DNA of 64,000 bases from JAHEJA01 sp965657215 (GCA_965657215.1 CBFHNR010000005.1:87009-151008), one strand, 5' to 3'. Counted from the first letter of the stretch, positions 44,615 to 54,034 are shown. Numbers and translations are program-made. The notes: a model not told the origin generated them from the sequence alone.

Positions 44615-45370
44615 TTAGGCCGATTCGCCAAGATAGGCTTCTTTGACTTTTGGATGGCCTTTAATTTTCTCTGGAGTATCCTCCACCAAAGGCGTTCCTT
44701 GTGCCAACACTGTGATGCGATCCGCGAGGCTGAAGACAACATGCATGTCGTGTTCAATAATCGCGATGGTGATGTCACGCTCTTCTTTGATCTGTTTCAA
44801 GAGATCAATCGTGTTGTTGGTATCCGCACGCGCCATACCGGCGGTTGGTTCGTCCAACAAGAGCAAGCGTGGATCTTGGCTGAGACACATGCCAATTTCC
44901 AAACGACGCTTGTCACCACGTGACATAGAGGCCGCGTTCATGTGGCGCTTGTCGATCATATTCATATCGATCAAGACTTTTTCAGCCGCTTCAACAACGT
45001 CGTTTTGGCCCATGAACGCTTTGATAGGGTCCAATTTGTAGGCGCCGTCGCGTTTGGCGAAAATCGGCAACATCATGTTTTCCATGACCGTTAAATCCGC
45101 AAAGATTTCAGGTGTTTGGAAAACCCGTGAAATGCCCATTTGACAAATCTCATAGGGCGAACGGCCCAGAACAGATTGCCCGTCAAACATCACGCTTCCT
45201 GTGTCAGGAATGAGCTTACCGATCAAGCAGTTCAACAATGTTGATTTGCCGGCACCGTTCGGCCCAATAATCGCGTGGACGGTGTTTTCGTGAACGCTTA
45301 GATTTACATCCCCTAGCGCTTGTAGGCCGCCGAAACGTTTACCTACGTCTTTTACTTCAAGAATACCCAT
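44615..45370 (-). CDS. Branched-chain amino-acid type ABC transporter ATPase (LivG-like)
   Basis: The 251-residue ATPase has Walker A GPNGAGKST, the MSRGDKRRLEIGMCL signature (SRGDKRR instead of LSGGQ) and Walker B LLLDEPTAGMA. LivG-type cassettes of urea, amide and short-chain transporters often carry such altered signatures. It follows livM by 11 bases. Confidence 0.92.
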   Translation of the reverse strand: MGILEVKDVGKRFGGLQALGDVNLSVHENTVHAIIGPNGAGKSTLLNCLIGKLIPDTGSVMFDGQSVLGRSPYEICQMGISRVFQTPEIFADLTVMENMMLPIFAKRDGAYKLDPIKAFMGQNDVVEAAEKVLIDMNMIDKRHMNAASMSRGDKRRLEIGMCLSQDPRLLLLDEPTAGMARADTNNTIDLLKQIKEERDITIAIIEHDMHVVFSLADRITVLAQGTPLVEDTPEKIKGHPKVKEAYLGESA

Positions 45371-45381
45371 TTTCGTACTCC

Positions 45382-46566
45382 TTATTCTGCAGGTTTATCG
45401 TTTGCGGCAGATTTGCCTTTGAAGAGACGCCCGATGCGTTGGCCACCTTCAACCAGACCACCTGGCAAGAAGATAACAATCAGCATGAACATAAGACCAA
45501 GTGTCAGGTGCCAGCCCTTACCGATGAACGGGTGAATGATGGCAACCATCAAATTCTCAAGCCCGTCTGGCATGAAAGAGAACCACTGATGCACGAGGGT
45601 GTCGTTGATCTTGGAAAAGATGTTTTCAAAGTATTTGATCAAGCCTGCACCAAGTACGGGACCAATCAATGTCCCAACACCGCCAAGGATTGTCATCAAA
45701 ACAACTTCACCAGAGGCTGTCCACTGCATCCGCTCAGGACCGGCGAGTGGGTCCATTGCGACCATCAAACCACCTGCAAGACCCGCATACATTCCAGAGA
45801 TAACAAAGCATGCAATCATGTAAGGACGCGTGTTAAATCCTGTAAAGGTCAGGCGCTGTTGGTTGGATTTGATCGCCGTCAAAGTCAAACCAAAAGGTGA
45901 GCGGAAGATACGGATTGCCAAGTAAAAGGCCAACAACATGACGATACCGCTGAGGTAATAGCCAACATTGAATGTCCAGAGCCAATCGCCAACACTCAGT
46001 TGAAAGCTAGATCCCATTTCCAAACCAAACAAGCTAGGCGCGGGAATGTTGCCTTCGTTGGAGGCAGCGAAATCTAGGATACGTGGATCGTTGAGGTTTG
46101 TTTGAAGACCTGTTTCACCACCGGTAATCGGTGTCAAAACAGAGGCCGCCAAGGCAAAGCTCATCTGAGCAAAGGCAAGTGTCAGGATCGAAAAGTAGAT
46201 CCCAGAGCGACGCAGCGAGATATATCCGATGAAGAACGCGAAAACGCCAGCAATCAAAGTGGATACGATAATCGCAGGGATAATATTGATTGTCAGAAGC
46301 TTAAGCGCCCAAACGCCCGCATAGCTACCAGCGCCTAAAAAGGCCGCGTGACCAAAGGATAGGTATCCTGTCAGACCGAACAAAATGTTGAACCCAATGG
46401 CAAAGATTCCAAAGATAACAAAACGTTGCATGAGGTCAGGGTAGCCTGCGTTGAATTGAGATAACGCAGATCCCTCAGGGAAGGGGTTAAGGAAAATTGG
46501 TGCTGCGAGTACCATCAAGGCGACGATCAGCAACAACGTGGTGTCTTTTTTAGTTAGACCAAGCAT
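45382..46566 (-). CDS. Branched-chain amino-acid type ABC permease (LivM-like)
   Basis: The 394-residue membrane protein has about ten hydrophobic segments and the LivM segments NILFGLTGYLSFGHAAFLGAG and MTILGGVGTLIGPVLGA split by position. It forms half of the membrane channel. It follows livH-like by four bases. A short soluble insert lies near residues 150-185. Confidence 0.92.
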   Translation of the reverse strand: MLGLTKKDTTLLLIVALMVLAAPIFLNPFPEGSALSQFNAGYPDLMQRFVIFGIFAIGFNILFGLTGYLSFGHAAFLGAGSYAGVWALKLLTINIIPAIIVSTLIAGVFAFFIGYISLRRSGIYFSILTLAFAQMSFALAASVLTPITGGETGLQTNLNDPRILDFAASNEGNIPAPSLFGLEMGSSFQLSVGDWLWTFNVGYYLSGIVMLLAFYLAIRIFRSPFGLTLTAIKSNQQRLTFTGFNTRPYMIACFVISGMYAGLAGGLMVAMDPLAGPERMQWTASGEVVLMTILGGVGTLIGPVLGAGLIKYFENIFSKINDTLVHQWFSFMPDGLENLMVAIIHPFIGKGWHLTLGLMFMLIVIFLPGGLVEGGQRIGRLFKGKSAANDKPAE

Positions 46567-46570
46567 TGAT

Positions 46571-47608
46571 TTAGTCCTCCATCACGCCTTTGCGACCCAT
46601 CAAACCACGAGGGCGCGTCAGCAAAATTACGATTGCAGCCAAATAGATGACCACTTGGTTGATGCCTGGAAGGGCTTCGAGAACAACTTGCATCGATGCA
46701 AAGCTTTCCAAAATACCCAAGAGCAGGCCAGCGAGAACAGCACCGGGAAGGGATCCCATGCCGCCAACCACAACAACAACGAAGGAAATAACCAAGAAAT
46801 CCATGCCCATATGATAGTTGGGCGCAACGATTGGGTTATACATAACGCCAGCAAGACCAGCGATAGCCGCCGCTAGACCGAACATAATTGTAAAGCGGCG
46901 ATCAACGTTAATACCCAAAAGGCCAACTGTTTCGCGATCCGCCATACCTGCGCGAACAACCATCCCGAAGGTCGTGAACTGCAAGAAGGCAAAGATGGCA
47001 CCAGTGATGAGGGCTGCAAAACAGAAATAAATCACGCGCCAGTACGGATACATAACAGCACCAGCATCGAGGCCAACATATACGCCAAGGTCCATAGCTC
47101 CAACTAACGCGGCAGGTTCTGGCGCTTGGATAGACATCGCACCAAAGTTTGCTTTGACGATCTCTTGCAAAACAATGGCGAGGCCGAAAGTCACAAGGAT
47201 TTGGTCCGCATGTGGGCGTTTGTAGAAATGCTTGATCAAGCCGCGTTCCATTACGACGCCTACGAGCATCATGAAGGGAATACAAATCAGGATAGAAAGT
47301 GGGACGGACCAATCTGTGATGACTGCGCCAGCCGCTTCGCCGAACCAATGTTCAACGTACAGCGTTTCTTTGGGGCCACCAAAGCTAAAGCCGCCAACAG
47401 TTTCTGTTGTCGCGCCATCAGCAACAAAGCCGAGTTGAAGTGCTGAATTGAGTGCAACTGTGCAAAACGCGCCGAGCATAAACAATGCGCCGTGCGCAAA
47501 GTTTACAACACCGAGCGTACCGAAGATCAAAGTCAGACCAAGGGCAATCAACGCATAAGCGCTCCCTTTGTCCAACCCGTTCAATATTTGTAGAAGTATC
47601 TGGTCCAT
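46571..47608 (-). CDS. Branched-chain amino-acid type ABC permease (LivH-like)
   Basis: The 345-residue protein has about eight membrane segments with the LivH motifs LGLTLIFGTLGVVNFAHGA and VVVVGGMGSLPGA. It is longer than E. coli LivH because of an insert between the second and third helices (residues about 55-100), as in urea/amide-type relatives. It follows the binding-protein gene after 118 bases with a hairpin. Confidence 0.92.
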   Translation of the reverse strand: MDQILLQILNGLDKGSAYALIALGLTLIFGTLGVVNFAHGALFMLGAFCTVALNSALQLGFVADGATTETVGGFSFGGPKETLYVEHWFGEAAGAVITDWSVPLSILICIPFMMLVGVVMERGLIKHFYKRPHADQILVTFGLAIVLQEIVKANFGAMSIQAPEPAALVGAMDLGVYVGLDAGAVMYPYWRVIYFCFAALITGAIFAFLQFTTFGMVVRAGMADRETVGLLGINVDRRFTIMFGLAAAIAGLAGVMYNPIVAPNYHMGMDFLVISFVVVVVGGMGSLPGAVLAGLLLGILESFASMQVVLEALPGINQVVIYLAAIVILLTRPRGLMGRKGVMED

Positions 47609-47693
47609 TTGGCCCCCTGGGTCCCATGGGTAGGTGTATTTTTAAGAGGTGAATTCGACACGAGGCGTCGAAAGTGGTTTTATGAATGAAATA

Positions 47694-47718
47694 CCCCGCC
47701 TGCATGGTACAGGCGGGG
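47694..47718 (-). terminator. Hairpin between the Liv-type binding-protein gene and livH-like
   Basis: CCCCGCCTG and CAGGCGGGG form a perfect nine-pair stem with a seven-base loop, eight bases after the binding-protein stop. On the minus strand it is followed by TATTTCATTC, a weak tail. It probably gives partial termination or protects the upstream mRNA, keeping the binding protein in excess. Confidence 0.65.
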
Positions 47719-47726
47719 CAAAGACA

Positions 47727-49082
47727 TTATGCACCTGTGTTACAAGTACCTAGATCGCCACCGAAGATTGACGCGTCATATGTCACTTGCTCAGCAGGTG
47801 TTACGTCAACGATTTCAAGTAGATCAAAGTCTGATTGTGGGTTTTCGTTACCCTTCACAACAAGAACGTCTTTGAAGCACTGGTGGTCTTCTGCACGGTA
47901 CAATGTTGGACCGTTACCAAGACCGTCAAACTGGAAGCCTTCTAGAGCTTCTGCAACCGCACATGGGTTGAAGGAGCCAGCACGCTGAACAGCATCAGCA
48001 TAAAGAAGTGTCTGACAGTAAACAGTGTGCGCCGCCTGTGATGGTGGGAAGCCGTATTTTTTGCCGAATGATTCAACAAATGCGTTTGTGCCCGCATAGC
48101 GTGAACCCGCAACATTTTCCAAAGACCAGTGCCAGTTTGTAGAACCGAAGATGCCTGCAACGTTTTTGCCCGCACCTTGCGCCATGAGACGTGAGTACAA
48201 TGGAACAACGATTTCAAAGTTCTTACCGTTTGCTTCAGCTGCGCGCAGACCGAACTGAACCGCTGATGTCAAAGAGTTAACCATGTTTCCGCCGTAGTGG
48301 TTAAGAACCAAAACGTCTGCGCCAGAGTTTAGAACTGGTGCAACATATGAAGAGAAGTCAGTTTGAGCCAAAGGTGTTTTAACGGCTGCAACTGTTTCCC
48401 AACCCATTGCTTCTGTGGATGTACGAACAGCTTCTTCTGTTGTGTAACCCCAGTTATAGTCAGCAGTTAGGTGATATGCTTTACGGTCTGTGCCGTAACG
48501 ATCCGCTAGGATCGGCGCAAGAGCAGCACCTGACATGTATGAGTTAAAGAAGTGGCGGAAGCCGTTTGCTTTTTTGTCTTTACCAGTTGTGTCGTTTGAG
48601 TGTGTCAAACCAGCCATAAAGATGATGCCAGCTTCTTGGCAAAGCGCTTGAACCGCAACCGCAACACCAGAAGATGAACCACCAGTGATCATCACTGCGC
48701 CGTCTTTTTCGATCATGGAACGTGCAGATGCGCGCGCCGCGTCAGGTTTTGTTTGTGTGTCGCCTGTGACGTATTCGATTTTTTTGCCCAAGATGCCTGA
48801 GCCGTTCAAAACTTTTGATGAGAACGTGTTCATCATGCCGCCGTCGCCGCCACCGTTGAGGTGCTCAACAGCTAGCTTATATGCACGAAGCTCGTCCGCG
48901 CCTTCGTCGGCATATGGGCCAGACTGAGGAACGTTGAAACCCAAAGTTACTGTGGAACCAGTTGGATCGTTTGTGAAAGCTGCGACAGATGACGCTGTGA
49001 AAATTGTAGGAACTGCGAGACCTGCGCCGGCCGCTGCGCCTGTTTTAATCACGCCGCGGCGTGTGAGGTTTGATTTGGACAT
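47727..49082 (-). CDS. Liv-type ABC transporter substrate-binding protein
   Basis: ATG 49082 (MSKSNLTRRGVIK) is chosen because GGGAGGATTAT precedes it. The 451-residue protein has a Tat-like signal (TRRGVIKTGAAAGAGLAVP) and the type I periplasmic-binding fold (VPQSGPYADEGADELRAYK; GGSSSGVAVAV). It is longer than LivJ, in the range of urea/amide and carboxylate binders. The partner acs gene suggests a carboxylate or a compound yielding acetate, an inference. It heads the operon, facing the ScfR-like gene. Confidence 0.9.
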   Translation of the reverse strand: MSKSNLTRRGVIKTGAAAGAGLAVPTIFTASSVAAFTNDPTGSTVTLGFNVPQSGPYADEGADELRAYKLAVEHLNGGGDGGMMNTFSSKVLNGSGILGKKIEYVTGDTQTKPDAARASARSMIEKDGAVMITGGSSSGVAVAVQALCQEAGIIFMAGLTHSNDTTGKDKKANGFRHFFNSYMSGAALAPILADRYGTDRKAYHLTADYNWGYTTEEAVRTSTEAMGWETVAAVKTPLAQTDFSSYVAPVLNSGADVLVLNHYGGNMVNSLTSAVQFGLRAAEANGKNFEIVVPLYSRLMAQGAGKNVAGIFGSTNWHWSLENVAGSRYAGTNAFVESFGKKYGFPPSQAAHTVYCQTLLYADAVQRAGSFNPCAVAEALEGFQFDGLGNGPTLYRAEDHQCFKDVLVVKGNENPQSDFDLLEIVDVTPAEQVTYDASIFGGDLGTCNTGA

Positions 49083-49211
49083 ATAATCCTCCCATAAATG
49101 ATTTTGTAAAGCAGGCTCCTCTTCCTGCGATACGCGCACACTTAGTGCTGTCGCATAATGGGACTGTTTGTGAAAATTTCGCAATAAATACCTCAAACGA
49201 ATAATAATTTC

Positions 49212-49259
49212 TGTAAATTATTACACATTATCGTTACATTAATTGTAAATTAATTTACA
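49212..49259. promoter_or_regulatory. Cluster of TGTAA/TTACA half-sites in the liv-acs / scfR divergent promoter
   Basis: Five half-sites occur in 48 bases: TGTAA 49212, TTACA 49221, TTACA 49234, TGTAA 49244, TTACA 49255. The last pair is part of the perfect palindrome TGTAAATTAATTTACA (49244-49259). Two TGTAA-TTACA pairs have spacers of four and six bases. The site lies 40 bases before the ScfR-like start and about 130 from the binding-protein start. It is a good candidate operator. Confidence 0.6.
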
Positions 49260-49299
49260 CTGCGATGCAGAATGGCTTTGAAAACATGAAAGGATTCTC

Positions 49300-50601
49300 A
49301 TGTCGGGACTTGGTTCAATTGGGGCGAGAATTCGGGATACTCGAGTATCCCAAGGGATACGTCAGGCTCAACTGGCCCAACTGGTGGAAATTTCGCCATC
49401 CTATTTGAATTTGATCGAACATGATCGGCGCAGAATCGGCGGAAAACTCTTGCTTAAGTTCGCAGAAGTGCTCGGAGTTGAGGTTTCTATTCTAAGTGCG
49501 GGCGCGGGGGCTGCGATTGTTGGCCGTCTCATGGAAGCTAACGCAAGTCATGGCGGCAATATTGAGGATGCTGAAGCTTCGGCTAATGATTTTGCCTCGC
49601 GCTTTTCTGATTGGGCCGATCTGTTGGTCGGACTTGACCGTCAGGTGCGCGTTCTAGAGCAAACAGTGGACACGTTAACAGATAGGCTTGCGCATGACCC
49701 CCATCTCGCGGCCTCCCTGCACGAAGTATTAACGACGGTCACCGCCATTAAATCAACCAGTTCGATTTTGGCCGATACAGATGAAATCGAAGTGGAGTGG
49801 CAAAACAGGTTTCATAGGAACTTGAATGAGGATAGCAGCAGATTAGCAGATAGTGCCTCTGCATTGGTGGATTATTTAGACGGGGCTAGTCGGGATCAGC
49901 GCACCAATAGCGTTCCGCAAGAGGCGCTTGAAGCGGCCTTTGAAACACGAGGGTTTCATTTTCCCGAAATTGAGAATGACCCGCGTCAAATTCCAGCCCT
50001 TATCAAGCAACTTGATCTTTCTCAGAGTGCGGCACGTCACCTCGCGCATGCCTTTTTCGAACAATATTGCACGGATGCATTGGAATTTCCGATGGAGCAG
50101 GTGCGCGTTGCTGTTATTCAGCATGGACCGGATCCGATTGCTATTGCTCAATCCTACAAGCTTGACCTCTCTTTGGTTATGCGGCGTCTTGCCTATCTCC
50201 CCGAAGACATGGTGGGGCCAATCGGCTTTGTGTCCTGTGACAGTTCAGGAAGCTTTCTGTCCCGTAAACCTGTGCGTGGCTTTCATATTCCCCGCTTTGG
50301 GTCCGCCTGCGCGATCTGGCCTTTGTTTGAGGCAATGCTCAGCCCACATCGCCCCATTCTGCAGCGGGTCACGCACACGGGCCGAGAAGGGGGCACCTTT
50401 GATGTGATCGCATTGGCGCAGTTCCCAAGTGGCATTCCTTCTCACAACACAATCGTTGCACAGTCGTCTATGTTGATTATTCCCGTGACAGAGCAGCAGG
50501 GTAATATCCCCGTTCGCCGCATAGGAGCCGCGTGTCGTGTGTGTTCGATTGTTGAGTGTGAAAATAGACGAGAGCCGTCAATCTTAGGAGAAGGCTTTTG
50601 A
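49300..50601 (+). CDS. ScfR/RamB-family short-chain fatty acyl regulator (XRE helix-turn-helix + DUF2083)
   Basis: The 433-residue protein has an N-terminal XRE helix-turn-helix (RQAQLAQLVEISPSYLNLIE, residues about 21-40), a central region, an ImmA-like segment, and the C-terminal DUF2083 domain with the Cys-rich end CRVCSIVEC. Members (RamB, MccR, PccR) control acetate and propionate genes by sensing acyl-CoA. It is divergent from the liv-acs operon, with clustered palindromes between, so acs is the expected target. AAAGGA precedes ATG 49300. Confidence 0.88.
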   Translation: MSGLGSIGARIRDTRVSQGIRQAQLAQLVEISPSYLNLIEHDRRRIGGKLLLKFAEVLGVEVSILSAGAGAAIVGRLMEANASHGGNIEDAEASANDFASRFSDWADLLVGLDRQVRVLEQTVDTLTDRLAHDPHLAASLHEVLTTVTAIKSTSSILADTDEIEVEWQNRFHRNLNEDSSRLADSASALVDYLDGASRDQRTNSVPQEALEAAFETRGFHFPEIENDPRQIPALIKQLDLSQSAARHLAHAFFEQYCTDALEFPMEQVRVAVIQHGPDPIAIAQSYKLDLSLVMRRLAYLPEDMVGPIGFVSCDSSGSFLSRKPVRGFHIPRFGSACAIWPLFEAMLSPHRPILQRVTHTGREGGTFDVIALAQFPSGIPSHNTIVAQSSMLIIPVTEQQGNIPVRRIGAACRVCSIVECENRREPSILGEGF

Positions 50602-50670
50602 CTTTGCGTCACGAAATGGTGTTAAGTTGCTGAAAATACAAGGCGCCCATATGCCGATAGGGAGAAGTAT

Positions 50671-51039
50671 ATGAGCAAAACAGTTCTTTTGATTGAAGAT
50701 GAACCAAATATAAAAGAAGCGCTCAACTTTTTGCTGACCCGTGATGGTTGGACAGTTTTGATGCATTCAAACGGTCACGATGCCAATCAGGTGATTGATG
50801 ACAAGAAACCTGATCTGGTGATTTTGGATGTCATGTTACCTGGGAAAAGCGGGTTTGATATTTTGCGCGATCTGCGGATGACCTATTCGCACAGGGACTT
50901 GCCCGTTCTGATGTTAACGGCCCGTGGACAAACCAAGGATCGTGAAATGGCCAAAGAGTTAGGGGCCAATAAGTTCATGATCAAGCCCTTTTCTAACACA
51001 GAAGTCCGAGAGGCTGTCCGCGAATTGGTTGGTCAATGA
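50671..51039 (+). CDS. Single-domain response regulator (CheY-like)
   Basis: The 122-residue protein is one receiver domain with no output domain. The acidic pocket E9-D10, phospho-acceptor D53, T83 and K105 are all in place, so it should be phosphorylated normally. It overlaps the next gene by four bases (ATGA) and is cotranscribed with a histidine kinase. CrbR, the usual partner of CrbS-type kinases, has a LuxR output domain; this protein does not, so its target must be a protein. A FliM-like gene follows the kinase. Confidence 0.93.
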   Translation: MSKTVLLIEDEPNIKEALNFLLTRDGWTVLMHSNGHDANQVIDDKKPDLVILDVMLPGKSGFDILRDLRMTYSHRDLPVLMLTARGQTKDREMAKELGANKFMIKPFSNTEVREAVRELVGQ

Positions 51040-51314
51040 GCCAAAAACCGAACCAAGTTTTTCTGGAAAAATCAAATTACCGTATGCGCCGGATCATCGA
51101 CGCGGTGCGTTTGCTCCCCTTTTTAGGTCTGTTTTTCTTGGCAATTCCTCTATTATGGGGAAACGAGCAAAACACGCATTTGACCAGCACGACGATGATC
51201 TATTTCTTTTTGATCTGGTTTTTGTTGATTGGTGTAACCGCATGGTTATCGCGCCTCCTCGTTAAAGCGGGGGACAAAGGCGAGGGCGATAAATCTGGGA
51301 CTGACCTGCAATGA
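51036..51314 (+). CDS. Two-helix membrane protein beside the symporter-type kinase
   Basis: The 92-residue protein has two hydrophobic helices (about residues 26-43 and 52-72) and a charged tail (DKGEGDKSG). No family was recognised. Small two-helix proteins such as YjcH precede sodium/acetate symporters (ActP), and this one precedes a kinase with a symporter domain, so it may be an accessory of that domain. It overlaps both neighbours by four bases. Confidence 0.8.
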   Translation: MSQKPNQVFLEKSNYRMRRIIDAVRLLPFLGLFFLAIPLLWGNEQNTHLTSTTMIYFFLIWFLLIGVTAWLSRLLVKAGDKGEGDKSGTDLQ

Positions 51315-53971
51315 TGTTGAATATCCTCATTGCGATCTGCAGCGGTTATGTCGTTTTGTTGTTTGCTGTGGCCTTTATGGCAGAGCGGTCTGCTCGACGG
51401 GGAAAGGGTCATTGGCTGCGGTCCTCGTTCATTTATACGCTGTCTTTGTCTGTCTATTGCACTGCATGGACCTTTTATGGCGCAGTTGGCTATGCGGCAC
51501 GATCTGGGTTAGAGTTTTTGACCATTTATCTTGGTCCATCGCTCATCATGTTTGGGTGGTGGTGGGTCTTGCGCCGCTTGGTCCGCATTGGGCGCACGCA
51601 ACGTGTCACGTCGATTGCTGATTTGTTATCATCACGGTTTGGGAAATCAAATTTACTGGCGATCATTGTGACGGTTTTGGCCGTTGTTGGAACGACCCCC
51701 TACATCGCGCTACAGCTGCAATCTGTAACCCTATCGTTCGAAGTCTTTGCCATCGCGGGCAACGAAACGGGCTGGTTGCCGACACAATCCAGCATAGCAC
51801 TTTGGGTTGCCAGTGGTTTGGCAATTTTTACCATCTTGTTTGGAACGCGTAATTTGGATGTTAATGAACGTCATCACGGCGTCGTTATGGCCATCGCGGT
51901 TGAGGCCTTGGTCAAGCTGTTTGCCTTGCTCGCTGTGGGGGCATTTGTGGTCTGGGGCATCGCAGGGGGTATTGGGGAAACCTTGTCCCGCATTGATGCC
52001 TCGCGCCTTGCTGAAATACCGATTAACGAAGGACGATGGACAGCGATCACATTCCTATCGGCGGCCGCGTTTATCTGTCTGCCCCGCATGTTCCAAGTTC
52101 TCGTCGTTGAAAACGAAAACGAAACTCATTTGCGCACAGCATCTTGGGCGTTTCCGACTTATGTTTTGCTGATGTCGTTATTTGTGGTTCCAATTGCCGT
52201 CATCGGGCTTGAAACGCTTCCTGAGGGAGCGAACCCAGATTTGTTCGTTCTCAGTCTACCGCTTCACTTTGGTAATGAAGGCTTGGCTATTCTTTCCTTT
52301 TTAGGGGGATTTTCCTCGGCAACCTCGATGGTCATTGTGGCGTCTCTTGCGCTATCGACGATGGTGTCCAACCATATCGTGATGCCGTTGTGGTTACGAC
52401 TTGGGGCAGGGGGGGCGAGCGTTTCGGGGGATGTGCGCAAAGTCATCCTCATCACGAGACGAAGTTCAATCGCTGCGATCTTATTCTTGGGATACCTCTA
52501 TTTCATTATGTCGGGCGGTGGATCGGCCCTTGCGGCGATCGGATTGATTTCCTTCACAGGGGTTGTCCAAGTCTTGCCAGCCTTGCTGGGGGGGCTGTTT
52601 TGGCGCGGTGCAACACGGCTTGGGGCGATTTCTGGTGTCATCGTGGGATTTGCGATTTGGCTATATACGTTGTTCTTGCCGAGCTTTGGGCAAGGTGTTT
52701 TGCTGTCCTCTGAGCTGTTAGAGTTTGGTCCGCTGGGTATTATGTGGTTGCGCCCTCAATCGCTCTTTGGGTTGGATGGAATGGACCCATTGGTGCATGG
52801 AATTTTCTGGAGCCTGTCGTTAAACACCCTGGCTTTCATGATCCTTTCCTTAGTTACCTTTCCAAGCCCAATTGAACGCTTACAAGGTGCGCAATTTGTG
52901 AATGTTTTTGATCATTCCTCTAATCCCAAAAGCTGGTCTGGTCGCTTTGCGCCGAGTGAGGACCTCATGGTGATGACACAGCGTATATTGGGCCCCAAAG
53001 ATGCGCAGAACCTCTTTCAAGAGGCGGCAAAGAAACAGGGTTTGTCTGGGTATTTACCTGAACCGACACCTGAATTTTTAAGCGTTCTAGAGCGTGAGCT
53101 TGCAGGGTCTGTTGGGGCCGCAACAGCGCATGCGATGATTGGACAAATTGTAGGGGGTATGTCTGTTTCTGTGCGCGATTTGATGGCGGTTGCGGATGAA
53201 ACCGCACAGATGATGGAATACTCAAGCCGACTTGAGGCCCAGCAAGAGGAGCTGAGCCTAACGGCAGGAAAACTACGCGAAGCGAATGAAAAGCTCACGC
53301 GCATGTCGCATCAAAAGGATGCGTTTTTGTCCCAAATTAGTCACGAGTTGCGCACGCCTATGACCTCCATTCTGGCGTTTGCGGAAATTTTGCGAGACGA
53401 GGCGAATCAAAAGGACGGACAATATGCAACTATCATTCACGAAGAGGCTATTCGTTTAACCCGCTTGTTGGATGACCTTTTGGATTTGAGTGTTCTGGAA
53501 AATGGGCAGGTGAATTTGAACATTTCAGACGTTGCCCTTCCTGAATTGGTTAATCGGTCCATTCAAACTGTTCTCGCGGGACAAGCGCCAAATGATTTTC
53601 ATGTGGATGTCGGCGTATCAACATCCTTGCCAACGCTGCGCACGGATGCTGATCGCTTGGGACAGGTCTTTATCAACCTTGTGTCCAATGCGCGGAAATA
53701 TTGTGATGCGGTCAATCCGAGCCTAAGAATTGTGTCCTATCGGACTGTTGATAAAATATTTTTGGATTTTATCGACAATGGCAGCGGCGTTCCCAAAGAA
53801 GCGCAAGATATGATTTTTGAGAAATTTTCCCGTATTGGCGAACAAAAGGCGGGTGGCGCTGGGCTCGGCTTAGCGATTTGTCGGGAAATTATGCATCGAT
53901 TGGGTGGTGATATTGTTTACCTTCCCGGGCAAGGTGGAGGCGCCTTTCGGATAATTGTTCCGATTTCTTAA
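51311..53971 (+). CDS. Histidine kinase with sodium/solute symporter sensor domain (CrbS-like)
   Basis: The 886-residue protein has an SLC5/SSS-type domain of about 12-13 membrane helices (residues 1 to about 520), then a STAC-like linker (about 550-640), a coiled coil, HisKA with phosphorylated H678 in SHELRTP, and HATPase with NARKY, DNGSGVP and GGAGLGLAI boxes. No receiver is attached. CrbS kinases sense acetate and control acs. The acs operon lies 2 kb left, in agreement. Whether the SSS part still transports is open. Confidence 0.92.
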   Translation: MMLNILIAICSGYVVLLFAVAFMAERSARRGKGHWLRSSFIYTLSLSVYCTAWTFYGAVGYAARSGLEFLTIYLGPSLIMFGWWWVLRRLVRIGRTQRVTSIADLLSSRFGKSNLLAIIVTVLAVVGTTPYIALQLQSVTLSFEVFAIAGNETGWLPTQSSIALWVASGLAIFTILFGTRNLDVNERHHGVVMAIAVEALVKLFALLAVGAFVVWGIAGGIGETLSRIDASRLAEIPINEGRWTAITFLSAAAFICLPRMFQVLVVENENETHLRTASWAFPTYVLLMSLFVVPIAVIGLETLPEGANPDLFVLSLPLHFGNEGLAILSFLGGFSSATSMVIVASLALSTMVSNHIVMPLWLRLGAGGASVSGDVRKVILITRRSSIAAILFLGYLYFIMSGGGSALAAIGLISFTGVVQVLPALLGGLFWRGATRLGAISGVIVGFAIWLYTLFLPSFGQGVLLSSELLEFGPLGIMWLRPQSLFGLDGMDPLVHGIFWSLSLNTLAFMILSLVTFPSPIERLQGAQFVNVFDHSSNPKSWSGRFAPSEDLMVMTQRILGPKDAQNLFQEAAKKQGLSGYLPEPTPEFLSVLERELAGSVGAATAHAMIGQIVGGMSVSVRDLMAVADETAQMMEYSSRLEAQQEELSLTAGKLREANEKLTRMSHQKDAFLSQISHELRTPMTSILAFAEILRDEANQKDGQYATIIHEEAIRLTRLLDDLLDLSVLENGQVNLNISDVALPELVNRSIQTVLAGQAPNDFHVDVGVSTSLPTLRTDADRLGQVFINLVSNARKYCDAVNPSLRIVSYRTVDKIFLDFIDNGSGVPKEAQDMIFEKFSRIGEQKAGGAGLGLAICREIMHRLGGDIVYLPGQGGGAFRIIVPIS

Positions 53972-54034
53972 CGGTCTTGCATAAATGATTTCGTAACTCT
54001 TTCACGTCAAGGTGCCCAGATAACGGTCCGTAGA

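Noticed and set aside
50671..51039. Response regulator as CrbR
   Set aside because: CrbR carries a LuxR-type DNA-binding domain; this protein ends after the receiver.
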